Assembly: GCA_023954035.1 (NCBI GenBank) | Contig: JAMLIT010000024.1 | Coordinates: 1 to 56,387 of the forward strand | Origin: Burkholderiaceae bacterium | GTDB taxonomy: Bacteria; Pseudomonadota; Gammaproteobacteria; Burkholderiales; Burkholderiaceae_C | Length of the DNA stretch: 56,387 nt | Direction: 5' to 3' | In this document: one piece after another, positions 35,194 through 42,658 of the stretch | How positions within the stretch are numbered: the first letter of the stretch is position 1 | How the letters are laid out: each line of letters opens with the position of its first letter | The notes under the pieces: model-generated | Seen by the model: only the letters and a program-made list of their open reading frames with translations | Database searches by the model: none | What the model was told of the DNA's origin: nothing | Translations under genes and position numbers: made by a program

Positions 35194-36231
35194 ATGAAAC
35201 TGCGTACCTTCCTCACCTCGGCCGTGGCCGCCGCCGCTGCGCTGGCCTTCAGCGCGCCCGCCGCGCTGGCGCAGAGCAACTACAAGAGCGAGTACCGCAT
35301 GTCGCTGGTGCTGGGCACAGCCTTCCCCTGGGGCAAGGGCGGCGAACTGTGGGCCAACAAGGTGCGCGAGCGCACCAACGGTCGCATCAACATCAAGCTC
35401 TACCCCGGCGTGTCCTTGATCCAGGGCGACCAGACGCGCGAGTTTTCCGCGCTGCGCCAGGGCGTGATCGACATGGCCATTGGCTCGACCATCAACTGGT
35501 CGCCACAGGTCAAGCAGCTCAACCTGTTCTCGCTGCCCTTCCTGATGCCCGACTACGCCGCCATTGACGCGCTGACCCAAGGCGAGGTCGGCAAGAGCTT
35601 GTTCACCACGCTGGACAAAGCCGGCGTGGTCCCGCTTGCCTGGGGCGAGAACGGCTACCGCGAAATCTCCAACTCCAAGCACCCCATCAAGACCCCGGCG
35701 GACCTGAAAGGCATGAAGATTCGCGTCGTCGGCTCGCCGCTGTTTCTCGACACCTTCACCGCCCTGGGCGCCAACCCGACGCAGATGAGCTGGGCCGACG
35801 CACAACCCGCCATGGCCAGCGGCGCCGTCGATGGACAAGAGAACCCCCTCGCCATCTTCACCGCCGCCAAGCTGCACAGCGTGGCGCAGAAGTACCTGAC
35901 GCTCTGGGGCTACATTGCCGACCCGCTGATTTACGTCGTCAACAAGGAAGTGTGGAACAGCTGGACCCCTGCCGACCGCGAAATCGTTCGCCAGGCCGCC
36001 ATCGAAGCCGGCAAGGAGGAAATCGCGCTGGCCCGCAAGGGCGTGATTGAAGCCGACAAGCCCCTGCTCAAGCAGATCGAAGGCCTGGGCGTCACCGTCA
36101 CGCAACTCACCCCCGCCGAGCGCGACGCCTTCGTGCAGGCCACGCGCCCGGTCTACAACAAGTGGAAGGGCCAGGTAGGAGCTGACTTGGTGAACATGGC
36201 CGAGAAAGCGATTGCGGCGCGCAAGCAGTAA
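35194..36231 (+). CDS. dctP: TRAP transporter substrate-binding protein DctP
   Basis: 345-residue periplasmic protein; signal peptide cleaved after ALA (residue 26). DctP-family marks: GTAFPWGKGGELWANKVRER, GVSLIQGDQTREFSALRQG, the substrate-contact segment LKGMKIRVVGSPLF and GAVDGQENPLAI. The substrate cannot be read from sequence; dicarboxylates or related acids are usual. Strong AAGGAGA site. A rho-independent terminator follows. Confidence 0.93.
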   Translation: MKLRTFLTSAVAAAAALAFSAPAALAQSNYKSEYRMSLVLGTAFPWGKGGELWANKVRERTNGRINIKLYPGVSLIQGDQTREFSALRQGVIDMAIGSTINWSPQVKQLNLFSLPFLMPDYAAIDALTQGEVGKSLFTTLDKAGVVPLAWGENGYREISNSKHPIKTPADLKGMKIRVVGSPLFLDTFTALGANPTQMSWADAQPAMASGAVDGQENPLAIFTAAKLHSVAQKYLTLWGYIADPLIYVVNKEVWNSWTPADREIVRQAAIEAGKEEIALARKGVIEADKPLLKQIEGLGVTVTQLTPAERDAFVQATRPVYNKWKGQVGADLVNMAEKAIAARKQ

Positions 36232-36254
36232 GCACTGCTGCGCTGCGAGCCATC

Positions 36255-36279
36255 AACCCCGCTGCGGCGGGGTTTTCTT
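36255..36279 (+). terminator. Rho-independent terminator of dctQMP
   Basis: AACCCCGC, 4-base loop, GCGGGGTT followed by TTCTTATTTT, 24 bases after the dctP stop. Confidence 0.88.
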
Positions 36280-36330
36280 ATTTTGATAGCTGAAACTTCT
36301 TGACTGGTAAGCGCTAGACCGGTTTTTGAC
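36280..36330 (+). repeat. Family A intergenic repeat, degenerate copy 4
   Basis: GATAGCTGAAAC, a short spacer, GGTAAGCGCTAGACC. The TAG stop codon of the ABC exporter gene (minus strand, 36316-36314) is within the repeat core. Confidence 0.55.
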
Positions 36331-38143
36331 CACTATTTTGCTGCAACGCCCACATCTGCGCATAGCGCCCGCCCGCGGCCAAAAGCTCGGCGTGGGTGCC
36401 GCGCTCGACGATGCGCCCGCCATCCATCACCAGGATCTGGTGCGCGTCGACCACGGTGGAGAGGCGGTGCGCGATGACCAGCGTGGTTTTGCCGCGCGCG
36501 ACGCTGCGCAGCTCGGCCTGGATGGCGCGCTCGTTGGCCGAATCAAGTGCCGAGGTGGCTTCGTCGAACACCAGGATGGGCGGGTTCTTGAGCAGGGTGC
36601 GGGCAATCGCCACGCGCTGCTTTTCGCCGCCCGAGAGCTTCAAACCGCGCTCACCCACCATGGTGTCGTAGCCCTTGGGCGTACTGGCGATGAAGTCATG
36701 GATGTGCGCGGCGCGCGCCGCCTGCTCGACCTTCTGCTGCGTGGCGCCCGGCCGGCCGTAGGCGATGTTGTAGGCCACGGTGTCGTTGAACAGCACGGTG
36801 TCTTGCGGCACGATGCCCAGCGCCTCGCGCACGCTGGCCTGTGTCACATCGCGCATCTCCTGCCCGGCGATGGTGATGCGGCCCTGCTGGATGTCGTAGA
36901 AGCGAAACAGCAGCCGCGCCAGGGTGGACTTGCCGGCGCCAGACGGCCCGACCACGGCCACCGTCTTGCCGGCAGGAATCTCAAAACTCACGCCGCGCAG
37001 AATGGGGCGGTCAGCCTCGTAGGCAAAGTGCACGTCTTCAAAGCGCAGGGCCGGGCTGCTGCTGTGCGAAAGCACCAAGGGCTCGGCGCCCGGCGCATCG
37101 GCCACTTCGCGCTCGCGGTCCATCAGCGTGAACATCTTGTCCAGGTCGGTCAGGTTCTGCTTGATTTCGCGGTAGATCACGCCAAAGAAGTTCAGCGGGA
37201 TGTAGAGCTGGATCATGAAGGCGTTGACCATCACCAGGTCGCCCAGTGTCATGCTGCCATTGGCGACACCCTGCGTGGCGCGCCACAGCATGGCCACCAG
37301 CGTGGTGGCGATGATGGCCTGCTGGCCGGCGTTGAGCATGGACAAGGTGCTCTGGCTCTTGAGCCGCGCGCGGCGCAGGCCCTCCAGGCTTTCGTCGTAG
37401 CGCAGCGCCTCGAAGTCTTCGTTGTTGAAGTACTTCACCGTCTCGTAGTTGAGAAGCGAATCGACCGCCTTGGTGTGCGCGGCCGAATCGAGCAGGTTGG
37501 CCTCGCGCCGGAACTTGGTGCGCCACTCCGTCACCACCACGGTGTAGCTGATGTAGAGCACCAGCGCGGCCAGCGTGATCCAGACGAACCACATATCGAA
37601 CTGGTTGCCCAGCACCGAGAGCACCAGCACCACCTCGACCAGGGTGGAGACGATGTTGAACAACGCAAACGACACCAGCGACTCGATGCCGCGCACGCCG
37701 CGCTCGATGTCGCGCGTCATGCCGCCGGTCTGGCGCTCCAGGTGAAAGCGCAGCGACAGGCCGTGCAGATGCCGAAACGTCTCCAGCGCAATCGAGCGCG
37801 CCGCGCCCTGCGTGGCCTTGGCAAACACCAGCTCGCGCAGCTCCGTGAACATCGAGGTCATCAGCCGCAGCGCGCCATAACCCAGCAGCAGCGCCACGGG
37901 AACGACCAGAAGCGCGGTGGCGCCTCCGGGCGGCAGTTGCATCGCATCCACCAGGCGCTTCAATACCAACGGCACGCCCACGTTCGACAACTTGGCGCCC
38001 AACATGAAGGCGAGCGCTGCGGCCACACGCCCCTTGTAGCGCCACAAATAGGGCACGAGCCGCCCAAGCGTCGCCCAATCGGAGCGGGTGCGGGGCTGGC
38101 CGTCGGTCGGTGCTGGGGGAGGAGAATCGCCGTGGTGGCGCAT
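36314..38143 (-). CDS. Atm1-type ABC exporter (fused permease and ATPase)
   Basis: 609-residue half-transporter from ATG 38143. About six transmembrane segments (35-320) and a nucleotide-binding domain with Walker A GPSGAGKST, signature LSGGEKQRVAIARTL, Walker B ILVFDEATSALD and switch IAHRLST. The segment NYETVKYFNNEDFEALRYDE is a mark of the Atm1/ABCB6/HMT1 family, which exports glutathione or heavy-metal-glutathione conjugates. A role in metal or thiol handling is likely. Divergent from a thioesterase gene over only 42 bases. The longer frame upstream runs antisense to that gene. Confidence 0.92.
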   Translation of the reverse strand: MRHHGDSPPPAPTDGQPRTRSDWATLGRLVPYLWRYKGRVAAALAFMLGAKLSNVGVPLVLKRLVDAMQLPPGGATALLVVPVALLLGYGALRLMTSMFTELRELVFAKATQGAARSIALETFRHLHGLSLRFHLERQTGGMTRDIERGVRGIESLVSFALFNIVSTLVEVVLVLSVLGNQFDMWFVWITLAALVLYISYTVVVTEWRTKFRREANLLDSAAHTKAVDSLLNYETVKYFNNEDFEALRYDESLEGLRRARLKSQSTLSMLNAGQQAIIATTLVAMLWRATQGVANGSMTLGDLVMVNAFMIQLYIPLNFFGVIYREIKQNLTDLDKMFTLMDREREVADAPGAEPLVLSHSSSPALRFEDVHFAYEADRPILRGVSFEIPAGKTVAVVGPSGAGKSTLARLLFRFYDIQQGRITIAGQEMRDVTQASVREALGIVPQDTVLFNDTVAYNIAYGRPGATQQKVEQAARAAHIHDFIASTPKGYDTMVGERGLKLSGGEKQRVAIARTLLKNPPILVFDEATSALDSANERAIQAELRSVARGKTTLVIAHRLSTVVDAHQILVMDGGRIVERGTHAELLAAGGRYAQMWALQQNSGQKPV

Positions 38144-38185
38144 TGGGGGACAATTCGTCGTGTTGAATCCAACCGATTGTTGCCC

Positions 38186-38608
38186 ATGCACGAACTGCCC
38201 GTCTTGCCGCCGCTTGCCTTGCCCTCCAACCACGAACTGGTGCTCAAGGTGATTCCGCTGCCCGCGGACACCAATGGGAACGGCGACATCTTCGGCGGCT
38301 GGGTCATGGCCCAGGTGGACCTGGCCGGCTCGGTGCTGCCGGCGCGCTACATCCGCGGCCGCATGGCGACGGTGGCGGTGAACGAATTCATCTTCAAGCA
38401 ACCGGTGCGCGTTGGCGACATCTTGTCCTTCTTCTCGCACGTCACTCGCATCGGCCGCACTTCCATTACCGTGGAAGTGGAGGTGTATGCCGAGCGACGC
38501 GCCGGCGACAGCGGCGAGTACCGCAAGGTGACCGAGGCGCGTGTCACCTACGTGGCCATTGATGCGGACGGGCGGCCGCGGGCGATCGTGTTGCCAAGCG
38601 CGGTCTGA
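38186..38608 (+). CDS. Acyl-CoA thioesterase, YciA type
   Basis: 140-residue hotdog-fold enzyme that hydrolyses acyl-CoA. Start ATG 38186. Visible: NGNGDIFGGWVMAQVDLAG with the catalytic Asp, then VNEFIFKQPVRVGDILSFF and TEARVTYVAID. Same length as YciA. Convergent with a TetR gene. A longer plus-strand frame reaching back to 36326 is the antisense shadow of the ABC exporter. Confidence 0.92.
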   Translation: MHELPVLPPLALPSNHELVLKVIPLPADTNGNGDIFGGWVMAQVDLAGSVLPARYIRGRMATVAVNEFIFKQPVRVGDILSFFSHVTRIGRTSITVEVEVYAERRAGDSGEYRKVTEARVTYVAIDADGRPRAIVLPSAV

Positions 38609-38625
38609 GCCCGCTCGCTGCGGGC
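38609..38625. terminator. Short hairpin between convergent genes
   Basis: GCCCGC, 5-base loop, GCGGGC between the thioesterase and the TetR gene. There is no clear T run on either strand, so activity as a terminator is uncertain. Confidence 0.35.
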
Positions 38626-38627
38626 AG

Positions 38628-39323
38628 TCAGGCGCGCCCCGAGGGGCAAGAGCGCTGGGTCCTGGGAGCGCCCGCACTTTGCGCCGGGCTGGCCAAAAAG
38701 AGCGCCAGCGCCTGATCCGTCAGCTCATCGAGTGAGCGGGCGCCGCCAGGCTTGAACCACTGCACCGACCAATTGAGCGCGCCCAGAATGAACAGGCGCG
38801 CGGTGGCCGGCGCGGCCCTGAGAACACCTTGGCCGTGCAGCGCGTCGAGCACGGGGGTCCAGCAGGCTTCGTAGGCGTCGGTGAGGGCAGCGATCTCCTG
38901 GCGCTGGGCCGGGGTGAGCGAACGCCATTCATAGAGCATCACCGGGATGAAATCGGCGCGCGGCCCGTGCAGCACCTCGAAGTGCTGGCGCACCAGACTG
39001 CTCAGCTGCTCGCGCGCGCTGGCGCCCTGCGGCAATGCGGCCAGCGCGTCCTTCTGACTTTGCGTGGCGAACGCCATGCCCTCCTGTACCACCACGTGGA
39101 GCAAGGCGTTCTTGCTCTCGAAATGGTAGAAAGGCGAGCCGCTGCGCATGCCCACGGCAGCTGCAATGTCGCGCGTACTGGTGCCCTCAAACCCCTTGGC
39201 ACGAAACAGGCGCGCCGCCGCTTCGATCAGCTGGCGGCGCCGGTTGCCTTCGTCCAGATCGGCGCGCTGCTTGGGGGGCCGGCCGCGCTTTTTCGGCGTA
39301 TCGGGCGCAAGTGATGTCGGCAT
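38628..39323 (-). CDS. TetR/AcrR-family transcriptional regulator
   Basis: 231 residues. A basic start (KKRGRPPKQRADLDEGNRRR) precedes the helix-turn-helix (GFEGTSTRDIAAAVGMRSG, then PFYHFESKNALL). A helical ligand domain of the TetR type follows. ATG at 39323. A palindrome at 39353 lies 30 bases upstream and could be its own operator. Likely effector is an acyl-CoA or drug-like compound; not determinable here. Confidence 0.9.
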   Translation of the reverse strand: MPTSLAPDTPKKRGRPPKQRADLDEGNRRRQLIEAAARLFRAKGFEGTSTRDIAAAVGMRSGSPFYHFESKNALLHVVVQEGMAFATQSQKDALAALPQGASAREQLSSLVRQHFEVLHGPRADFIPVMLYEWRSLTPAQRQEIAALTDAYEACWTPVLDALHGQGVLRAAPATARLFILGALNWSVQWFKPGGARSLDELTDQALALFLASPAQSAGAPRTQRSCPSGRA

Positions 39324-39352
39324 GCGGCGAACTTAGCAAAGCCGACATACTT

Positions 39353-39368
39353 AAGCAAGCAGTTGCTT
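39353..39368. promoter_or_regulatory. Candidate TetR operator palindrome
   Basis: AAGCAA, 4 bases (GCAG), TTGCTT. Lies between the TetR gene and the bactofilin gene, 30 bases before the TetR start. Confidence 0.5.
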
Positions 39369-39415
39369 TGTGAAAGTCCTTCGCGCTGAATCTACCCGGC
39401 GCCGAACCCCACCGC

Positions 39416-39916
39416 TCAAGCGGCCGCAGACACCGGTTCCACCTGCCGGGGTTTGGGCGCGGCGCGCACGCTGGTGCCCACGTCAATTTCGCCGGAAAGC
39501 TGGCCGCCTTCTTCCACCACCAGCTTGCCGTAGCGGATCTTGCCGCTGACTTTGCCCGTGCTGAAGATGACGAGCTTTTGGCGCACGGTGAGCGATCCGT
39601 CGAAGCTGCCGCGGATTTCGGCAATGTCAATTTCCGCCGATCCGCGAAACGCTCCTTCCTCGGAAATCTGGATGACGCGCGAATCCATCGTTGCTTCTAC
39701 TGTGCCTTCCACGACCAGGGTGTCGCAATCGGTGATCTCCACGCCCTTGAGCTTGATGTTGGGCCCGACGGTCAGCTTGCTGCCGGCGCTGCCCGCTGCC
39801 GCAGGAGAGACCACACTCGGGGGCGGCTGCGTAGGCATCGGGGCGGGGGCGCTGGCATGGCGCGGCTGAAAAGACTCGGGTTCACGTTTGCCAAAAAACG
39901 GGGTTTGCACGGCCAT
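39416..39916 (-). CDS. Bactofilin (polymer-forming cytoskeletal protein)
   Basis: 166 residues from ATG 39916, chosen because AGGAGG lies 4 bases upstream. An N-terminal disordered Pro/Ala/Ser part (1-48) precedes the beta-helical bactofilin domain (about 50-150) with repeating hydrophobic turns such as SFDGSLTVRQKLVIFSTG and GKLVVEEGGQLSGEI. Bactofilins polymerise at the membrane to localise wall or polar functions. The frame upstream to 39985 is not supported. Upstream of the TetR gene on the same strand. Confidence 0.9.
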   Translation of the reverse strand: MAVQTPFFGKREPESFQPRHASAPAPMPTQPPPSVVSPAAAGSAGSKLTVGPNIKLKGVEITDCDTLVVEGTVEATMDSRVIQISEEGAFRGSAEIDIAEIRGSFDGSLTVRQKLVIFSTGKVSGKIRYGKLVVEEGGQLSGEIDVGTSVRAAPKPRQVEPVSAAA

Positions 39917-40070
39917 CGGACCTCCTGATTGAACAAGCGCCGATCGTAGGAAGGCGCAAGCCGCGGCCCGCGCAGCCAGGCGCAAGTTGCGTAAGCAAAC
40001 GGTTCAATGCTTGCATGCGCTTGCATCCTTTGCGCCGGCTCACACCGCGTTACCGCATGTGCCGTGCCGC

Positions 40071-40568
40071 TCAGGAAACGATGTATGCCCCGGCTCCCGT
40101 CGCCATCAAGGTTCCATCGGGGCCAAAAAACTCCATGCGGGTGCTGGCGACGCGCGAACCCAGGCGCAGCACCTTGGCATGCAATTCGAAATGCTCGCCG
40201 ATGCCGGGGCGCAGATAGTCCACCCGCAAGTCGATGGTGCCCAGGCGCGTAAAGCGGTGCAGACGCTGCGAGGGCGGTTCGTCCATGTGCTTGGCGCCCA
40301 CGGCAGCCATGACGGCCAGGCCGCCCATGGCGTCGAGCCCGGCGCTGATCGCGCCGCCATGGACCCGGTTGTAGGCATAGTGGCCCACCAGCTCGGGACG
40401 CATGTCGATGCGCCCAATGGCGCCATCGGCGTGCAAGGACAGCACCTTGAGGCCGAGCACCTGATTAAAGACAATTTTTTCTTCGAAAATTTCCTTCAAG
40501 GCATCGATGAACGCTGCTTCCAGGACGGGAGCCGGGCGAGGTGGGGTCGGATTTTTTGGCGGATTCAT
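40071..40568 (-). CDS. Hotdog thioesterase, PaaI/YigI-like
   Basis: 165 residues. The hotdog core is visible: AYNRVHGGAISAGLDAMGGL (HGG motif), followed by LRVDYLRPGIGEHFELHAKV and ending GAGAYIVS. Likely acyl-CoA thioesterase with unknown substrate. It is 46 bases downstream of senC on the same strand and may be read from the same transcript; no functional link to selenium is evident. Confidence 0.87.
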   Translation of the reverse strand: MNPPKNPTPPRPAPVLEAAFIDALKEIFEEKIVFNQVLGLKVLSLHADGAIGRIDMRPELVGHYAYNRVHGGAISAGLDAMGGLAVMAAVGAKHMDEPPSQRLHRFTRLGTIDLRVDYLRPGIGEHFELHAKVLRLGSRVASTRMEFFGPDGTLMATGAGAYIVS

Positions 40569-40614
40569 AATTCAATGCTAGTGCAAGGCGTCGGCGCAAG
40601 TGCTCGTCGGGCCT

Positions 40615-41688
40615 TCAGCGCAGCCTCAATCGTCCCGACCCGCCCGAGACCATTTCGCCGATTTGCGCCGCAGCGCCAAAGCCATGGCGCTCAAACACTG
40701 CCAGCACATCGGTCACAGCGCTGGCAGCGCACGACACCAGCAGGCCGCCGCTGGTCTGCGGGTCGGTGAGCAGGGCGCGGTCGGCGGCGGAAAAATCCGG
40801 CGGCAAGTCGACTTGCGCACCATAGCCGTCCCAGTTGCGCCCCGAGGCGCCCGTCACCGTTCCCTGCGCAGCCAGCTCGCGCACGCCGGGCAGCAGCGGT
40901 ACCTTGACCCAGTCGATGGCGACATCCGCCCGGGCGCCGCGCGCCAGCTCCAGCGCGTGGCCGGCCAGGCCGAAACCGGTGACGTCGGTCAGAGCGTGCA
41001 CGCCGGCCAGCGCCGCCAGGTCGGGGCCAGGAGTATTGAGCTTCGTGGTCACCGCAATCATCTGTTCGTAGCCCGCTTCGGACAGCAGCCCTTTTTTCAG
41101 TGCTGCCGACATCACCCCCACGCCCAAGGGCTTGCCGAGAATGAGCTGGTCGCCCACCCGCGCGTCCGAATTGCGCTTGATTTTCTTCGGGTGCACGACA
41201 CCGAGCGCCACCAGACCATAGATCGCCTCTACCGAATCGATGGTGTGGCCGCCGGCAATCGGGATCCCTGCCTCGCGGCAGACCGATTCGCCGCCTTCGA
41301 GAATCTTGCCGATCACCTCGGTGGACAGCACGTTGACCGGCATGCCAACCAGCGCCAGCGCAAAAATCGGCGTGCCACCCATGGCATAGACATCGCTGAT
41401 CGCGTTCGTCGCGGCGATGCGGCCGAACTGGTAGGGGTCGTCGACGATGGGCATGAAGAAGTCGGTCGTGGCAATCACCGCAATGTCGTCCGACAACTGG
41501 TAGACCGCAGCGTCGTCTGCGGTCTCCAGCCCCACCAGGAGCTGGGGCGGCACCGGCATCTTGTTGGTGTTTTTCAGTATCTCGCTGAGTACCCCCGGCG
41601 CAATCTTGCAGCCGCAACCGCCGCCATGCGAGAGCGAAGTCAGGCGGGGGCTTGAGGAAGCCTTGGGGATTGAGGGTTCAGCAGTCAT
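40615..41688 (-). CDS. senC: Selenophosphate synthase (SelD/SenC), part of selenoneine cluster
   Basis: ATP-dependent enzyme making selenophosphate from selenide. 357 residues. The active-site segment HGGGCGCKIAPG carries a normal Cys (TGC codons, no in-frame UGA) at the position that is Sec or Cys in SelD. Other marks: ETADDAAVYQL, TTDFFMPIVDDPYQFGRIAA, the dominant GGHTIDSVEAIYG and LTDPQTSGGLLV. In the selenocysteine pathway selD sits with selA, selB or mnmH; none is here. Instead its start lies inside the end of the senB-like gene (11-base overlap), as expected for SenC. It could also serve selenoprotein or seleno-tRNA synthesis. Confidence 0.93.
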   Translation of the reverse strand: MTAEPSIPKASSSPRLTSLSHGGGCGCKIAPGVLSEILKNTNKMPVPPQLLVGLETADDAAVYQLSDDIAVIATTDFFMPIVDDPYQFGRIAATNAISDVYAMGGTPIFALALVGMPVNVLSTEVIGKILEGGESVCREAGIPIAGGHTIDSVEAIYGLVALGVVHPKKIKRNSDARVGDQLILGKPLGVGVMSAALKKGLLSEAGYEQMIAVTTKLNTPGPDLAALAGVHALTDVTGFGLAGHALELARGARADVAIDWVKVPLLPGVRELAAQGTVTGASGRNWDGYGAQVDLPPDFSAADRALLTDPQTSGGLLVSCAASAVTDVLAVFERHGFGAAAQIGEMVSGGSGRLRLR

Positions 41689-42658
41689 CGGTTGATTTCT
41701 CCAGCAGTTCGTTCAACAAGGCCAGCAAAGTGGCGCGCTCGCGCGCCGGCTCAAACAGCGGCGCCCGCAGCGCGCACTGGGCGGCCAAATGCGCCAGTAT
41801 GGCCGGCTCGGCCCGGCAGCGCTCGAGCCACGCCGCGAGCGCTGCCGAATCGCCAACGTCGAAATAGCCGCCGTAGTCAGCCCCCAGCATGCCGACGTTG
41901 CCGGAAATTCGGCTCGCCAGCACCGGCGTGCCGCTGCGCACCGCTTCCATCACGACGTGCGCCCCACCCTCCATGCGGCTCGGGTGTACCAGCACATGCG
42001 CGCGCTGAATGCGCCGCCGCGTCGCCTCGTGGGACAGTGCGCCGAGCCAGCGGTAGGTCGGAACACAATGTGCCAGCACTGCGGCCTCCTGCCCAAGCGC
42101 TTCTTCCAGCGGCGCGCCCACATGGTCGAGAAGAATGTCCGGGTGGCCCGCCAGGCGCCGTGCGGCTTCGAAGTAAGTGCGTGGTGATTTCTCCTCACGC
42201 AGGTGGCCCACCATCAGCGCGCGCAGAGGGTTCGGCGCTTTGGCAAGGCGCTTGCGTGCGGAGCAGGACTGAAAGCACACCACCGCCTTGGCGCGGACTT
42301 CGGGCGGCAGGTCCAGCACCGCCTTTTCGTGCAACACGATGAGCCGGTCTGCCAATTGCACGGACATTTGCGCGCTGGCGTCGGTGGCAAGGTCGCGGTA
42401 CAAATCCGTGCCGGTCAGCACCACGACGAGTGGCCGCGTGGGGGCCGCGCGCGCAAAGCGCTCAATGGACGGTGCCGAGCGGCGCGCGTGCAAGGCCACC
42501 AGCAGATCGGCGCGCGGACTGCTGGCGTCCCATGCATTCGTGATCCGGACCCGATAATGGTCCGCAAGCAGCCGCGACCATCGCTTTGCGGTCTGCCAAT
42601 TGCCATTGTTGGCGTCGGCAAGCGCAGGCGTGACGAGACACAGTTCAGGAAGGGCCAT
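41678..42658 (-). CDS. senB: Selenosugar synthase SenB-like glycosyltransferase (TIGR04348 type)
   Basis: GT-B fold enzyme of 326 residues, start ATG 42658 (MALPELCLVTPALADANNGN). That opening, with NWQTAKRWSRLL, is the mark of the TIGR04348 glycosyltransferases, which include SenB. SenB uses selenophosphate and a UDP-sugar to make a seleno-sugar. The C-terminal domain has RALMVGHLREEKSP, HPSRMEGGAHVVMEAVRSG and PVLASRISGN, the nucleotide-sugar binding region. It overlaps senC by 11 bases and diverges from senA with overlapping start codons. The activity is inferred from family and locus, not from visible catalytic residues. Confidence 0.88.
   Translation of the reverse strand: MALPELCLVTPALADANNGNWQTAKRWSRLLADHYRVRITNAWDASSPRADLLVALHARRSAPSIERFARAAPTRPLVVVLTGTDLYRDLATDASAQMSVQLADRLIVLHEKAVLDLPPEVRAKAVVCFQSCSARKRLAKAPNPLRALMVGHLREEKSPRTYFEAARRLAGHPDILLDHVGAPLEEALGQEAAVLAHCVPTYRWLGALSHEATRRRIQRAHVLVHPSRMEGGAHVVMEAVRSGTPVLASRISGNVGMLGADYGGYFDVGDSAALAAWLERCRAEPAILAHLAAQCALRAPLFEPARERATLLALLNELLEKSTDDC
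42647..42654 (+). promoter_or_regulatory. Ribosome binding site of senA within senB
   Basis: AGGAAGGG just before the ATG at 42657. It lies in the first bases of the antisense senB coding region, because the two genes have no intergenic space. Confidence 0.5.

Noticed and set aside
36326-38608. 760-codon plus-strand frame ending in a real thioesterase
   Set aside because: Only the part from 38186 has family similarity; the rest is antisense to the ABC exporter.
41600-41625. Possible selenocysteine in the selenophosphate synthase
   Set aside because: The active-site codons are TGC (Cys) and there is no in-frame TGA, so no Sec insertion is needed.
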